Shown piece after piece: positions 17,978-28,599 of a stretch of DNA of 62,373 nucleotides. The translations under genes and the position numbers were made by a program. Numbering within the stretch: the first letter of the stretch is position 1; every line of letters begins with the position of its first letter. The notes beneath the pieces were generated by a model. The model made no database searches, had not been told where the DNA came from, and was given only the letters and a program-made list of their open reading frames with translations. The DNA is from Hyphomicrobiaceae bacterium (GTDB lineage Bacteria > Pseudomonadota > Alphaproteobacteria > Rhizobiales > Hyphomicrobiaceae). The stretch spans positions 1-62,373 of the forward strand of contig JANYHG010000075.1 of NCBI GenBank assembly GCA_025359165.1, in the 5' to 3' direction.

Positions 17978-20900
17978 CGGAGATCGCAGCATTGATGCAG
18001 CGCGAGCCGATGCATCCGGGGTCTGTCGCGATTGTCGGCATGGCCTGCCGCTTCCCCGACGCCCCCGATGTCGCCACGTTCTGGCGCAATCTGAAAGCCG
18101 GCCATGAGGCCATCCGCAACCTGCGCTCGGACGAGATCGACGACGACTATGACGCAGCGACACGCGCAGCGTCGTCTTATGTCAAACGTCGACCGATACT
18201 GGACGGTATCGAAAACTTCGATGCGGCCTTCTTCGGCATGTCGCCACGAGAGGCGGCGCTCACCGACCCGCAGCAGCGCGTTTTCCTCGAATGCGCATGG
18301 GCCGCATTTGAAGATGCAGCGATCGATCCCGCCGCAGCAGCAGGCCCCATCGGCGTTTTCGCCGGCAGTGCAATGAATACCTATTTTCTGCGCCATGTAT
18401 TGGGCAATCAGCAGCGGTGCCGCGAGTTCACCACCAGTTTTCAAGTCGGGCATTATCAGGAACTGCTCGGTGCCATGCAAGAATTCGTGGCGACACGCGT
18501 GGCCTACAAGCTCGATCTTAAGGGCCCCGCCGTCAATGTGCAGAGCGCCTGCTCGACCTCACTGCTTGCTGTTGCACAGGCGTGTCAGAGCTTGCAGCTC
18601 TACCAGTGTGACGCGGCCATTGCCGGCGGCGTATCCATTTCCGTGCCGCAACATCGTGGTTATGAAAGCCTGGATGGCGGCATGGTTTCACCAGATGGAC
18701 GTGTACGTCCTTTCGATTCTGCTGCCAACGGAACCGTGTTCGGAAGCGGCTGCGGTGTCGTCGTTCTCAAGCGCCTCGAAGATGCAATAACTGACGGCGA
18801 TCGCATCTACGCTGTCATCCGTGGGTGCGGAGTCAACAACGATGGCGGCGATAAGATCGGCTTTACGGCACCGAGCGCCGCTGGTCAGGCTGAAGTGATC
18901 CGGGCTGCACATGCCAATGCCGGCGTAACGGCCGATCAGATCGGATACGTCGAAGCACATGGCACAGCGACACCCCTCGGCGATCCCATCGAGTTTCGTG
19001 CGCTTGAAGCGGTGTTCGGTACAAGCGCTGAGACCGGAACCTGCACGTTGGGCTCGGTAAAAGCCAACGTCGGTCATCTCGATGCCGCTGCCGGTGTCAC
19101 CGGTTTGATCAAGGCGGCGCTACAATTGCATCACGCCGAAGTTCCGCCGCAGATCAATTTCGAGCGCGCAAATGCGCAGATCGATATGGAGCATGGGCGC
19201 TTTCGCGTCACGACTTCAGGGCACCCGTGGCCGCGCAGCGCCACGCCGCGCATGGGCGGCGTCAGCGCGTTCGGTGTCGGCGGCACCAACGTGCATGTGG
19301 TCATCGAAGAAGCTCCGGCGCTTGTCGAAAAAAGTTTCGATGCTCCGGTTGCAGCCCATGACCAGCCAATTATTTTGCCGCTGTCGGCGAAAACCCCCGA
19401 CGCCATTCGTGCCATGGCTGGACGGTTGGCATCGGCGTTTTCGGACCCAGACGCTCCCGCGCTCCACGACGCTGCGCAGACCTTGATGACCGGCCGGCGT
19501 TTACTTTCCCATCGCGCAGCTATTGCCGCGCGCGATGGTGCCGATGCCGTGCGTCAACTGACGTTGATCGCCAACTCGTCGAAGCAGCTGAATGCGGCGC
19601 ACGACCGCGGTGCCGTTTTCATGTTTCCCGGTCAGGGATCGCAATATCCCGGCATGGCAACCAAACTTTATGCGAGCGAGCCGGTCTTCGCCGAGTGGAT
19701 CGATCGCGGCGCCGCACTCGCCGCACCGCAGCTGGGTCGCGATATTCGTGCGCTGCTCTTCGATGCCGTCTCCGGCGACGAAGCGATGCCGCATGCACTT
19801 CGCGACACGACTTTAGCACAACCCGCGCTGTACATCGTCGAATACGCACTGGCGCAGCTGTGGCTCAGCCGCGGCGTCGCGCCTATTGCTTACATCGGCC
19901 ATAGCCTCGGCGAATTCGCTGCAGCGGCATTGGCTGGCGTCTTCTCCTACGACGACGGTTTGGCGCTTGTCGTTCAGCGCGGTCGTCTGATGCAGGCGCT
20001 CCCTCCTGGCGGCATGATCGCTGTACGCGCGTCGCTGGAAGCCGTCACCCTGTTGCTATCTTCCGATATCGAAATTGCAGCTATCAATGCGCCGAACCTG
20101 ATCACAGTTGCAGGACCGAATGATGCCCTCGTGGGCTTCGAAGCGCGCGCCGAATCCGCTCAATTCGCCACGCGCCGACTGCACACCTCGCACGCATTCC
20201 ATAGCGCCATGATGGACCCCGCTATCGCCGAGCTTATTTCGTTGGTTTCGAAAGTGTCGCTATCCGCGCCGAAAATCCAAATCGCCAGCTGCGTGACGGG
20301 CACGTGGCTGACAGACGAGAACGCGACCTCGCCGGTCTATTGGGCCCGTCACTGCCGCGTGACGGTCAAGTTTGCGCAGGCATTGCAAACGGTGGCGGCG
20401 GATACGTCCGCAGTATTGCTCGAAGTGGGACCAGGCCGCACCCTGACGACGTTCGCGCAGCAACAATGGCGCGCGGACCAGGCGCGAACACTGATCGCGT
20501 CGCTCCCCGAATTCGCTGATCGCGGCGACGACCGGTTGGCGTTTGCGGCCGCAATGGCGCAGTTATGGACCAACGGCGTGCCCATCACGCTGCCGCCAGT
20601 GAAAGGTGGACGTCGTGTTTCGTTGCCGACCTATCCCTTCGCGCCAACGCGGCACTGGATCGATCTCGCTTCAATGCCAGAGGTGTCGACGCCGCCAGCC
20701 ACCGCACCCACGATCGCGTCGCCGACAATGCCGGCTTCCAGTGTTGTTCCATCCCGAATAATTTCCAGCGAACCCAGCATGACCGATCATACCGCGTCGC
20801 TCCGCCGAACCGTGACCACAATTCTGGAAGAGCTGTGTGGTGAAGTCATCGACACCGCTGCTGCCGAACAGACATTTCTCGAACTCGGTTTCGATTCGCT

Positions 20901-23900
20901 GATGCTGGGCCAGGTGGCGCAGCGGATTCAGAAGGCAACCGGCGTCAAAATTGCGTTCCGCCAGTTGTTGTCTGATCTGCCGACGATCGCCGCTGTATCC
21001 GATCTTCTCGCCGCCCGCGTGCCTCAGCCGCCCGTTTCTGTCTTGGAAAATTCCACGACGGCTTCTTCGATGCGGCCCGAGATCATCGACGACTTTGCGC
21101 CTGCCCCGAGCGATGTGGCACGACGTGATCCGCAGAGCCTGGACGGGCTCATGCGGGAGCAACTCGCAGCAATGGAACGCGTCATTGCGCAACAATTGCA
21201 GGCTTTTGGTTCGCGTGCTGTTGACCGCTCGCCCATCACGCGGGTGGCACCTGTAACGGCACATGCAGTGGAAAAGTCGGCACCTGCAGAAAGCATCGGC
21301 GCGCTGCTTGCACCCGTCTCTTCTGACGATGCCATTGGCGCCGAGCGCTTCCGCATGTTCGAGCAGCGCCCCCGTGGCACCGCCAACGGAACCGCGCTGA
21401 CGCGGGCGCAAAAGGCGCTGATCGAAAATCTCGTTCGGCGCAGCAACGCCAAATTCGCAAAGTCGAAGGCCGATACACAGGCGCATCGTCAGGTGCAGGC
21501 CGATCCTCGATCCGCCAGCGGTTTCCGCGCCGAATGGAAAGAGCTGGTGTATCCCCTCCTCGTCGACAGATCGGCAGGTTCAAAGCTGTGGGATGCGGAC
21601 GGCAACGAATATGTCGATGTGGTCAACGGTTTCGGCCAGACGATGTTCGGGCATTCGCCGTCATTCGTGACGGACGCCGTAAAGGCGCAACTCGACATTG
21701 GATTTGCGATCGGCCCGCAAACGCCTCTCGCTGGCGAGGTTGCGCAGTCGCTTGCCAAGATGCTGCAGCACGAGCGCATCGCATTCTGCAACACCGGTTC
21801 CGAGGCCGTGATGGCCGCGATGCGGGTGGCGCGAACGGTGACTGGCCGCAACAAGATCGCATTCTTTGGTGGAGATTATCATGGCCAGTTCGACGAGGTC
21901 CTGGCGAAAGGTCTGAGCCGGCGCGCATCGAAACCCGGTGCTCAGCCCGCAGCGTCTGGCATACCGCCTGAGGCCGTGGCGAACATGATCGTGCTAGCTT
22001 ACGACGCGCCAGAGAGCCTCGCTTACATCCGGGAGCATGCCGAAGAGTTGGCGGCCGTTCTGGTAGAGCCGGTGCAGAGCCGACATCCAAGCCTGTTGCC
22101 GACCGCGTTCCTGCACGAACTTCGCCGGATCACTGCAGAGACCGGCACGGCTCTGATCTTCGACGAGGTCGTGACCGGCTTTCGTGTGCATCAGGCCGGT
22201 GTACAGGGACTGATCGGCATCAAGGCTGACCTTGCCACCTACGGCAAAGTGCTTGGCGGCGGTATGCCGATCGGAATTCTCGCCGGTTCTGCGGCGTTTC
22301 TCGATGCGCTCGATGGCGGGCAGTGGTCGTTCGGCGATACCTCCGTTCCCGAAGTGGCACCTACTTTCTTCGCCGGCACCTTCGTGCGCCACCCGTTGAC
22401 GCTGGCAGCCGCAAAAGCCGTGCTCGCACACATGACGGCTGCGGGCCCGCAGTTACAGCTGGCTTTAACGGCGAGCACCGCAGCGTTGGTCGCCCGCTTG
22501 AACGCGATACTCGAACAGCGCGGCATCCGCACCCGCATCGAAACCTTCGCCAGTATCTTTTATTTCAACCTCGCCGCCGAAGATCCGCTTGCCGGCCTGC
22601 TTTATCCGCTCATGCGTTTGGACGGTATCCACATCGCCGAAAGCTTCCCCTGTTTCCTGACGACCGCGCATTCCGCAGCCGACATCGATCGCATCGTCGC
22701 AGCGTTTGATGCAGCGCTACAAACGTTGCAAGCCGCCGGAATTCTCTCGCCGATCACCAATTCAAACGTCACGCAGCCGATCGTTGTCGCATCGCCGCAA
22801 GCGGACACAGTGCAGTACGCACCGACCGAGGCGCAACGCGAAATCTACCTTGCCGCACAGTTCGGCGATGCCGCGTCGTGCGCATTCAACGAGTCCGTCA
22901 GCGTCTCGATCGCCGGCGCGGTCGATGCCGCACGTTTGCGCGCATCACTCGAGTCTGTCGTGGCGCGACACGATGCCTTGCGCATCCACTTCGGTGCCAC
23001 CGGCGAGACGCTCACCACCGCTCCGATTTGCGCGATCGGGATGGCGTTAACTGATCTGGCCGATAGATCGGACGGCGATGCAGTCTTCGCCGCGCTGCTG
23101 GCGAAAGATGCAAGAACACCGTTCGATCTCGCAAAAGGCCCGTTGCTGCGTGCGAATCTCGTATCATTCGCAGCGGATCGAAACACGTTGGTTCTCACAG
23201 CCCACCATATCGCGTGCGATGGTTGGTCACTCAACGTCCTGATCGCCGAACTCCTCGAGTTTTATCGCGCGTCTAAGGCATCCACCTCGCCGACCTTACT
23301 GCCTGTGCTGTCGTTTAGCCAGTTTGCGCCTGATCTTTCGATGCCGTCCGAAGACGCGCGAAAGACCCGGCGATTCTGGTCATCGATGTATCGCGATATC
23401 CCCGCAGCGCTCGAGTTGCCGAGTGACCGTCCTCGCCCCGCACAACGCACTTGGGCAGGTGCCACTTTGACCGACACGATCCCCGCAGACGTTGCGCACG
23501 CGTTGAAGCGAACGGCGGCGAAGAACGGCGCGACGCTGTTTTCCGCGCTGTTCTCATGTTTGCAAATTTTGATGGGACGCCTTGCGGCATCGGAAGATGT
23601 TGTGCTGACAGTGCCGATGGCTGCACAGACCAAGCTCGAGGACCAAAGCCTCGTGGGGCATTGCGTCAACTTCTTGCCCATTCGATGCGCGTTCACATCT
23701 GACATGTCGTTCGCGACGCATCTCAAGGCGGTGCATGGCACCGTGCTTGGAGCGCTGTCACATCAGGACTATACGCTTGGTACGTTGGTGCGCGACATGA
23801 ACCTCCCGCGCAGTATCGGCCGCACGCCCTTGAGCGACGTGCAATTCAATCTCGAACGCCTTGCTGACGATTTGGAGTTGGACGGCGCACGCGTCTCGAT

Positions 23901-26061
23901 TGCGCCCAATCCGAAGGCTGCAGTCAATTTCGATCTGTTCTTCAATTTCATCGAGAGCGCGCAGGGTCTGCGTGTCGATGTCGACTTCAACACCGATCTC
24001 TACGATGCGGCGACGATTCGGCGCTGGATCGGGCACTTCCGTACGTTACTGAAGGCCATTTGCACGGATGCGCACCAGACGATTGCGCGGTTGCCGATGC
24101 TGAATGCCGACGAAGTCAAATGGCTCATGAGTGAGTTGAACGCGACGGCAAAGCCGCTGGCGGCCGATGCGAAAGTGCATGCCCTGATCGAAGCGCAGGC
24201 ACGCAGGACGCCCGATGCAATTGCGATCCGCGCAGCCGGCCGGACGATCAGCTATCGCGAACTGGATATGGCCGCCAACGGGCTTGCCCACCATCTGCTG
24301 ACCGTCGCTCCCGGCGGGAATGGGCGCATCGCCGTGGCTGTGGATCGCTCTATCGACATGGTGATTTCGCTGTTGGCTGTCATGAAGTCGGGGCATGCGT
24401 ATGTGCCGCTAGATCCGACGCATCCTCCTGCACGGCTCAAACAAACCATCGATGCAGCAAGGGTTTCTGCGCTCATTGCGACGGACGAGCTTGCTGTTGG
24501 CTGGGCCGGTCGAGACGCACCTGTGGTGCCGTTGAAAACGTGGCGGACCGAGGCGGCTCCACTGCCGCCCCAAGACCCGCCGAACGCCACGAGCGCCGAT
24601 AGGGCCGCGTATGTGATCTTCACGTCGGGTTCGACCGGCACGCCGAAGGGTGTCGAAGTCGGCCATCGGTCGGTTGTCAATTTTCTGCAGTCGATGGCTG
24701 AAACGCCCGGCTTCACCTCGCGAGATCATCTGCTGGCGGTGACGACCGTGTGTTTCGATATCGCAGGGCTCGAACTGTTTTTGCCGCTTGTGACAGGTGG
24801 TTCGTTGACCATCGCCAGCCGCGACGATGTGCAGGACGGCTTCGCGCTCGCGCGCCTCATCGACGGTTCTGGTGCCACCGTCGTGCAGGCGACGCCGTCG
24901 CTATGGCAGATTTTACTCGAGGCGGGTTTTAAGCCGCATGCCGGCTTGAAGATGCTGTGCGGCGGGGAACCGTTGCCACGTGACCTCGCCGATATCCTGA
25001 TCGCAGGCGGCGAACTCTGGAACCTCTACGGGCCGACCGAGACGACGATTTGGTCGAGTTGTGTGCGTATCGGGGCAGGGCCGATCGCTATCGGTGCGCC
25101 CATCGCCAATACTCGAATGTACGTGCTCGATGCGCACGATCAACTGCAACCGATCGGCGTTGCAGGCGATCTGTACATCGGCGGCGAGGGGTTGGCGCAC
25201 GGCTATTTCGATCGCCCTGATCTTACTGACGCTGCCTTCCGCAATGTCGAAATAGCAGGCGGCCAACCGCAACGGCTCTATCGCACCGGTGACGTCGCGT
25301 GCCGGCACCCCAATGGATCGCTGCAGTTGTTCGGGCGTCGCGATCAGCAGATCAAGTTGCGTGGCTATCGCATCGAGTTGGAAGAGATCGAAGCCGTGGT
25401 GCGTGCTTCGCCTGATGTAGCCGGCGTTGCGGTGGCCATGCGTGAAGACGGCGCAGCCGGTGCACGGCTCGTCGCCTTCGTCGTACCAAAGGCGAACGTG
25501 GCATGGCACCCTCAGGCCCTTGCGGCACAGGTGGCGGCACGCTTGCCCGCATACATGGTGCCTGCGCAGTGGATGAGCTTGCAACGCCTGCCGCAAACGG
25601 CGAACGGAAAGCTCGATCGCAAGGCGCTGGCGACGTTGCCGATGCCCGGGCGGAGAGACAGCGACGCTGCCTCACCCACCGTCTTGCCCACCGTCTTGCC
25701 CGCCGTCGCGAACGCCGCCGCACAAGTGGCGACACTGACCTCGACCGAGGAAACGATCGCCGCCGTGTGGCGTGAAGTCCTGGGGCTGAAGTCTGTCGCA
25801 TCAGATGTGTCGATCTTCGATCATGGTGCCGACAGCTTGCACATTTTCCGCATTGCTGCGCGCTTGCATGCGCGGGGATTGCCGGTACAGGCACGCGATT
25901 TGCTTGCTGAGCCTACGGTCGCACGGCAGGCTGTATTAGCCGATCGTGCGCTCGCAGCGCTTGCCGCCGAAGCCTCGCAGTCTGGCGCGACGCAAAACGA
26001 TGTCCCCTCGTTATCGGCCTATCGTGCCGGCGCGATGCGAAACAGAGCGACCGTTCGATGA
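17974..26061 (+). CDS. Hybrid PKS-NRPS megasynthase: KS-AT-ACP-aminotransferase-C-A-T
   Basis: A 2695-residue protein. KS (about 15-440) has the full triad C193, H329 and H368. AT (about 545-880) has S644 in GHSLGE and H740-A-F-H743, the malonyl-CoA signature. ACP (about 940-1010) carries S975 in LGFDSLM. A class III PLP aminotransferase (about 1170-1585) has DEVVTGFR and K1425 in YGKVLGGGMPIG. C domain (about 1610-2040): HHIACDGW with H1744, H1745 and D1749. A domain (about 2065-2560): D2262, NLYGPTETTIW; the manual code D-I-L-Q-L-G-L-I-W-K is the textbook glycine code. Final carrier: S2621 in HGADSL, where the usual GG is GA. No KR, DH, ER or MT is present. AMT after ACP recalls mycosubtilin MycA and microcystin McyE, which make beta-amino acids. 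GTG start overlaps the upstream stop; ATG 17995 is an alternative. Confidence 0.95.
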   Translation: MTEIAALMQREPMHPGSVAIVGMACRFPDAPDVATFWRNLKAGHEAIRNLRSDEIDDDYDAATRAASSYVKRRPILDGIENFDAAFFGMSPREAALTDPQQRVFLECAWAAFEDAAIDPAAAAGPIGVFAGSAMNTYFLRHVLGNQQRCREFTTSFQVGHYQELLGAMQEFVATRVAYKLDLKGPAVNVQSACSTSLLAVAQACQSLQLYQCDAAIAGGVSISVPQHRGYESLDGGMVSPDGRVRPFDSAANGTVFGSGCGVVVLKRLEDAITDGDRIYAVIRGCGVNNDGGDKIGFTAPSAAGQAEVIRAAHANAGVTADQIGYVEAHGTATPLGDPIEFRALEAVFGTSAETGTCTLGSVKANVGHLDAAAGVTGLIKAALQLHHAEVPPQINFERANAQIDMEHGRFRVTTSGHPWPRSATPRMGGVSAFGVGGTNVHVVIEEAPALVEKSFDAPVAAHDQPIILPLSAKTPDAIRAMAGRLASAFSDPDAPALHDAAQTLMTGRRLLSHRAAIAARDGADAVRQLTLIANSSKQLNAAHDRGAVFMFPGQGSQYPGMATKLYASEPVFAEWIDRGAALAAPQLGRDIRALLFDAVSGDEAMPHALRDTTLAQPALYIVEYALAQLWLSRGVAPIAYIGHSLGEFAAAALAGVFSYDDGLALVVQRGRLMQALPPGGMIAVRASLEAVTLLLSSDIEIAAINAPNLITVAGPNDALVGFEARAESAQFATRRLHTSHAFHSAMMDPAIAELISLVSKVSLSAPKIQIASCVTGTWLTDENATSPVYWARHCRVTVKFAQALQTVAADTSAVLLEVGPGRTLTTFAQQQWRADQARTLIASLPEFADRGDDRLAFAAAMAQLWTNGVPITLPPVKGGRRVSLPTYPFAPTRHWIDLASMPEVSTPPATAPTIASPTMPASSVVPSRIISSEPSMTDHTASLRRTVTTILEELCGEVIDTAAAEQTFLELGFDSLMLGQVAQRIQKATGVKIAFRQLLSDLPTIAAVSDLLAARVPQPPVSVLENSTTASSMRPEIIDDFAPAPSDVARRDPQSLDGLMREQLAAMERVIAQQLQAFGSRAVDRSPITRVAPVTAHAVEKSAPAESIGALLAPVSSDDAIGAERFRMFEQRPRGTANGTALTRAQKALIENLVRRSNAKFAKSKADTQAHRQVQADPRSASGFRAEWKELVYPLLVDRSAGSKLWDADGNEYVDVVNGFGQTMFGHSPSFVTDAVKAQLDIGFAIGPQTPLAGEVAQSLAKMLQHERIAFCNTGSEAVMAAMRVARTVTGRNKIAFFGGDYHGQFDEVLAKGLSRRASKPGAQPAASGIPPEAVANMIVLAYDAPESLAYIREHAEELAAVLVEPVQSRHPSLLPTAFLHELRRITAETGTALIFDEVVTGFRVHQAGVQGLIGIKADLATYGKVLGGGMPIGILAGSAAFLDALDGGQWSFGDTSVPEVAPTFFAGTFVRHPLTLAAAKAVLAHMTAAGPQLQLALTASTAALVARLNAILEQRGIRTRIETFASIFYFNLAAEDPLAGLLYPLMRLDGIHIAESFPCFLTTAHSAADIDRIVAAFDAALQTLQAAGILSPITNSNVTQPIVVASPQADTVQYAPTEAQREIYLAAQFGDAASCAFNESVSVSIAGAVDAARLRASLESVVARHDALRIHFGATGETLTTAPICAIGMALTDLADRSDGDAVFAALLAKDARTPFDLAKGPLLRANLVSFAADRNTLVLTAHHIACDGWSLNVLIAELLEFYRASKASTSPTLLPVLSFSQFAPDLSMPSEDARKTRRFWSSMYRDIPAALELPSDRPRPAQRTWAGATLTDTIPADVAHALKRTAAKNGATLFSALFSCLQILMGRLAASEDVVLTVPMAAQTKLEDQSLVGHCVNFLPIRCAFTSDMSFATHLKAVHGTVLGALSHQDYTLGTLVRDMNLPRSIGRTPLSDVQFNLERLADDLELDGARVSIAPNPKAAVNFDLFFNFIESAQGLRVDVDFNTDLYDAATIRRWIGHFRTLLKAICTDAHQTIARLPMLNADEVKWLMSELNATAKPLAADAKVHALIEAQARRTPDAIAIRAAGRTISYRELDMAANGLAHHLLTVAPGGNGRIAVAVDRSIDMVISLLAVMKSGHAYVPLDPTHPPARLKQTIDAARVSALIATDELAVGWAGRDAPVVPLKTWRTEAAPLPPQDPPNATSADRAAYVIFTSGSTGTPKGVEVGHRSVVNFLQSMAETPGFTSRDHLLAVTTVCFDIAGLELFLPLVTGGSLTIASRDDVQDGFALARLIDGSGATVVQATPSLWQILLEAGFKPHAGLKMLCGGEPLPRDLADILIAGGELWNLYGPTETTIWSSCVRIGAGPIAIGAPIANTRMYVLDAHDQLQPIGVAGDLYIGGEGLAHGYFDRPDLTDAAFRNVEIAGGQPQRLYRTGDVACRHPNGSLQLFGRRDQQIKLRGYRIELEEIEAVVRASPDVAGVAVAMREDGAAGARLVAFVVPKANVAWHPQALAAQVAARLPAYMVPAQWMSLQRLPQTANGKLDRKALATLPMPGRRDSDAASPTVLPTVLPAVANAAAQVATLTSTEETIAAVWREVLGLKSVASDVSIFDHGADSLHIFRIAARLHARGLPVQARDLLAEPTVARQAVLADRALAALAAEASQSGATQNDVPSLSAYRAGAMRNRATVR

Positions 26062-28577
26062 TGACCAAGCAAGTGCCGACGGTCCACACCAAAGCAGCTG
26101 ATGTCGCAGCCCTGCAGGCGTCCGACGTAGCATTGCCGTGCTCCCTGGCACAGCAGCGCTTTTGGTTTCTGGAACAATTCACTCCAGGTAATCCCGGGCT
26201 CAACGTTGCGGTGCGCTGGCAGTTGCGTGGCGCAGTAACGGATGCAGCCGTCGATCATGCCTTTCAGACACTGATCGCACGACATGAAATACTACGCACG
26301 CGGTTCATCGATCGTGACGGCGAGCCGCTTCAAGTGGTCATGCCGACACAGCATGTGAAGATTACGCACGTTGATCTCACGCGTCTCACTCCTGAGCAGC
26401 GCAACGCCGAACAAGATGCCATCGGGCTTCGCGAAGCGCAGCGACCCTTCGATCTCGAAACGGGGCCGCCGGTGCGGCTGGCTATGCTGCGGCTGGATGA
26501 AGAAGCGGTTGTCATTTTGCTGACGATGCATCACATCGCGACCGACGGTTGGACCATGGGCCTTCTCAGTCGTGAGTTCGGCTTGCTTGTTTCCAATGCG
26601 GTAACGGGCGGCTCGTCACCGCTTCCGGAAATCGAAATGCAGTTCGCCGACTATGCGTTGTGGCAGTCCGATATGATTGCAGCCGATTCCTTCGCAGCGG
26701 ATGCCGAGTATTGGCGTCATATGCTCGCCGACATGCCACGGTTCGAAATCGCGCCTGATAAGCCACGGCCGTCCGTTCTCGGAACTGCGGGCGATTTCCG
26801 ACTCCGCAATCCCGCGCCGATACTGATGGACGCCGTCGAGGCAATGGCCCGGCGTCAAGGTCAGACGATGTACTCTCTCGCCGCGACGGCGCTGGCGATG
26901 GCGCTTGCGGCTGACAGCGGGTCTTCTGAGATCGTCATGGGTACGCAGGTGGCTGGTCGCGACGACGTGTTGCTCGAACCCATCGCCGGACTGTTCATCA
27001 ACACGCTGGTGCTGCGCTTCGATTTGCGCCGGGCGACGTCCGCCCGCGATGCGAACGCGATTTGCCGGCGCGCCGTCGACGGCGCTCTCGCCCATCAGCG
27101 CTACCCGTTCGAGAAGTTGGTGGAAACTCTGAACCCGCCGCGCGATCCCTCACGCACGCCATTGTTCTCGGTCAATTTCACGCTCATTCGCCCTGTCGTG
27201 CAGTCAGAAACTTTTCCAGGTGTTGAACTCGTCTCCTTGCCGTCGCAATTGACTGGCGCGCAATACGACCTGCTGTTCTTTATGGTCAAACGTGACGACG
27301 GATGGCGCATGGTCTGCGAATCGAGCCGGTCGCTCTACGAAGCGTCGACGCCGGATCGCATTCTCGCACGCTGGGAGCAGGCGCTCCGACAGTTGCTGGA
27401 AGCGCCTGACGCGGCCCTGCATGCACCCGCGATAGCCGAAGCTTCGCAGGCAGCGGGCGGCGATCGGCTTGATGAAACACCGGTCGGCGCACGCGATACT
27501 GTGACGCTCGAAGCAGAAGTTGTGGCGATCTGGCGAGATCTTCTCGGACGCGGCGATGTCGAACAGACGTCGCATTTTTTCGAGAATGGCGGACATTCCC
27601 TGCTCGCTCTGCGGATGCTCGCGCGCGTCGGTCGTGTCACCGGCAAACCGGTGCCGGTTGCGGTGCTGTTTCAGAACCCGGTTCTCGCCGACTTCGTTGC
27701 CGCTATCGGTGGCTCTTCGTCGATGTCAGTCGATGCGGAGATCGCGCGGATACAGCCATTGGGTGCGTTGCCGCCCGTCATCGTCATCAATGACGGCGCT
27801 GTTTATCATGCGGTGGCCCGGCACATCGGCCTGGATCGACCCACCATCGACATCAATCTGGCCTATGCCGGCGGATCGTTCGACCGCGCGCACGACACAC
27901 TCAAAGACTACGGTGCCATGGCTGTTCGCCTCATCAAGCGCGCGCAGCCGCATGGACCATATACACTGATGGGGCACTGCGTGCTCGGCACCGTCGCCTT
28001 CGAGGCGGCGCAGCAGTTGCGGCGCGCCGGAGACACGGTATCGCTGCTGCTGATGTTGGATGTGCTTGCGCCCGGATACGTCGAGAACATGCCGGCACAC
28101 GATCGCATTCTCAGGCGTTTTATGCTGCTCGGAAATTCATGGCGTGATCTGAAGGAATGGAAAGCAAAAGTCGAAACCGGTGAGATCACATGGGCCGACG
28201 CATTGTTCCAGTATGGCTTCATGCGCCGCAGTGGAGCACTCTCTGCGTTGCAGAAACTTGGTATCGTCGGCATGCCCAAACAGACGCCGCAGGATTTTAC
28301 CGAAAACATATTCACCAACCATCTCCTCGATGTTCGCCGCACGTACCAGGCACAACCGTACGATGGCGACGTCGTGCAATTTCGGGCCGAGACTGCGCGA
28401 GATGGCCGACTGTTCGACAAGGGCTTCGGTTGGGGGCGTTGGTTGACTGGTCGATATGATATCGTTCAAGTGCCGAGCGATCACTTGAACATGATGCGGG
28501 AACCCGCCGCAGCGGTGATCGGCCGCGAGGTCGCTCGACGCCTTCTCGAAATCGAGGCGAAGCGCAACCCGCAATAA
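26058..28577 (+). CDS. Terminal NRPS module: condensation-carrier-thioesterase, no adenylation domain
   Basis: An 839-residue protein. C domain (about 25-450) with H158-H159-I-A-T-D163-G; carrier (about 480-555) with S514 in ENGGHSLLAL; thioesterase (about 575-830) with the nucleophile elbow GHCVLG, so C641 replaces the usual Ser, D668 in LMLDVLAP and H809 in PSDHLNM complete the likely triad. There is no A domain, so the carrier must be loaded in trans, left empty, or bypassed. The ATG overlaps the preceding stop by 4 bases, giving tight coupling. Cys-type thioesterases are known from obafluorin and sulfazecin synthesis, where they close strained four-membered rings; whether this one does so is unknown. 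Confidence 0.93.
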   Translation: MMTKQVPTVHTKAADVAALQASDVALPCSLAQQRFWFLEQFTPGNPGLNVAVRWQLRGAVTDAAVDHAFQTLIARHEILRTRFIDRDGEPLQVVMPTQHVKITHVDLTRLTPEQRNAEQDAIGLREAQRPFDLETGPPVRLAMLRLDEEAVVILLTMHHIATDGWTMGLLSREFGLLVSNAVTGGSSPLPEIEMQFADYALWQSDMIAADSFAADAEYWRHMLADMPRFEIAPDKPRPSVLGTAGDFRLRNPAPILMDAVEAMARRQGQTMYSLAATALAMALAADSGSSEIVMGTQVAGRDDVLLEPIAGLFINTLVLRFDLRRATSARDANAICRRAVDGALAHQRYPFEKLVETLNPPRDPSRTPLFSVNFTLIRPVVQSETFPGVELVSLPSQLTGAQYDLLFFMVKRDDGWRMVCESSRSLYEASTPDRILARWEQALRQLLEAPDAALHAPAIAEASQAAGGDRLDETPVGARDTVTLEAEVVAIWRDLLGRGDVEQTSHFFENGGHSLLALRMLARVGRVTGKPVPVAVLFQNPVLADFVAAIGGSSSMSVDAEIARIQPLGALPPVIVINDGAVYHAVARHIGLDRPTIDINLAYAGGSFDRAHDTLKDYGAMAVRLIKRAQPHGPYTLMGHCVLGTVAFEAAQQLRRAGDTVSLLLMLDVLAPGYVENMPAHDRILRRFMLLGNSWRDLKEWKAKVETGEITWADALFQYGFMRRSGALSALQKLGIVGMPKQTPQDFTENIFTNHLLDVRRTYQAQPYDGDVVQFRAETARDGRLFDKGFGWGRWLTGRYDIVQVPSDHLNMMREPAAAVIGREVARRLLEIEAKRNPQ

Positions 28578-28599
28578 CCTCACCAGAGGCACAGTCGAC

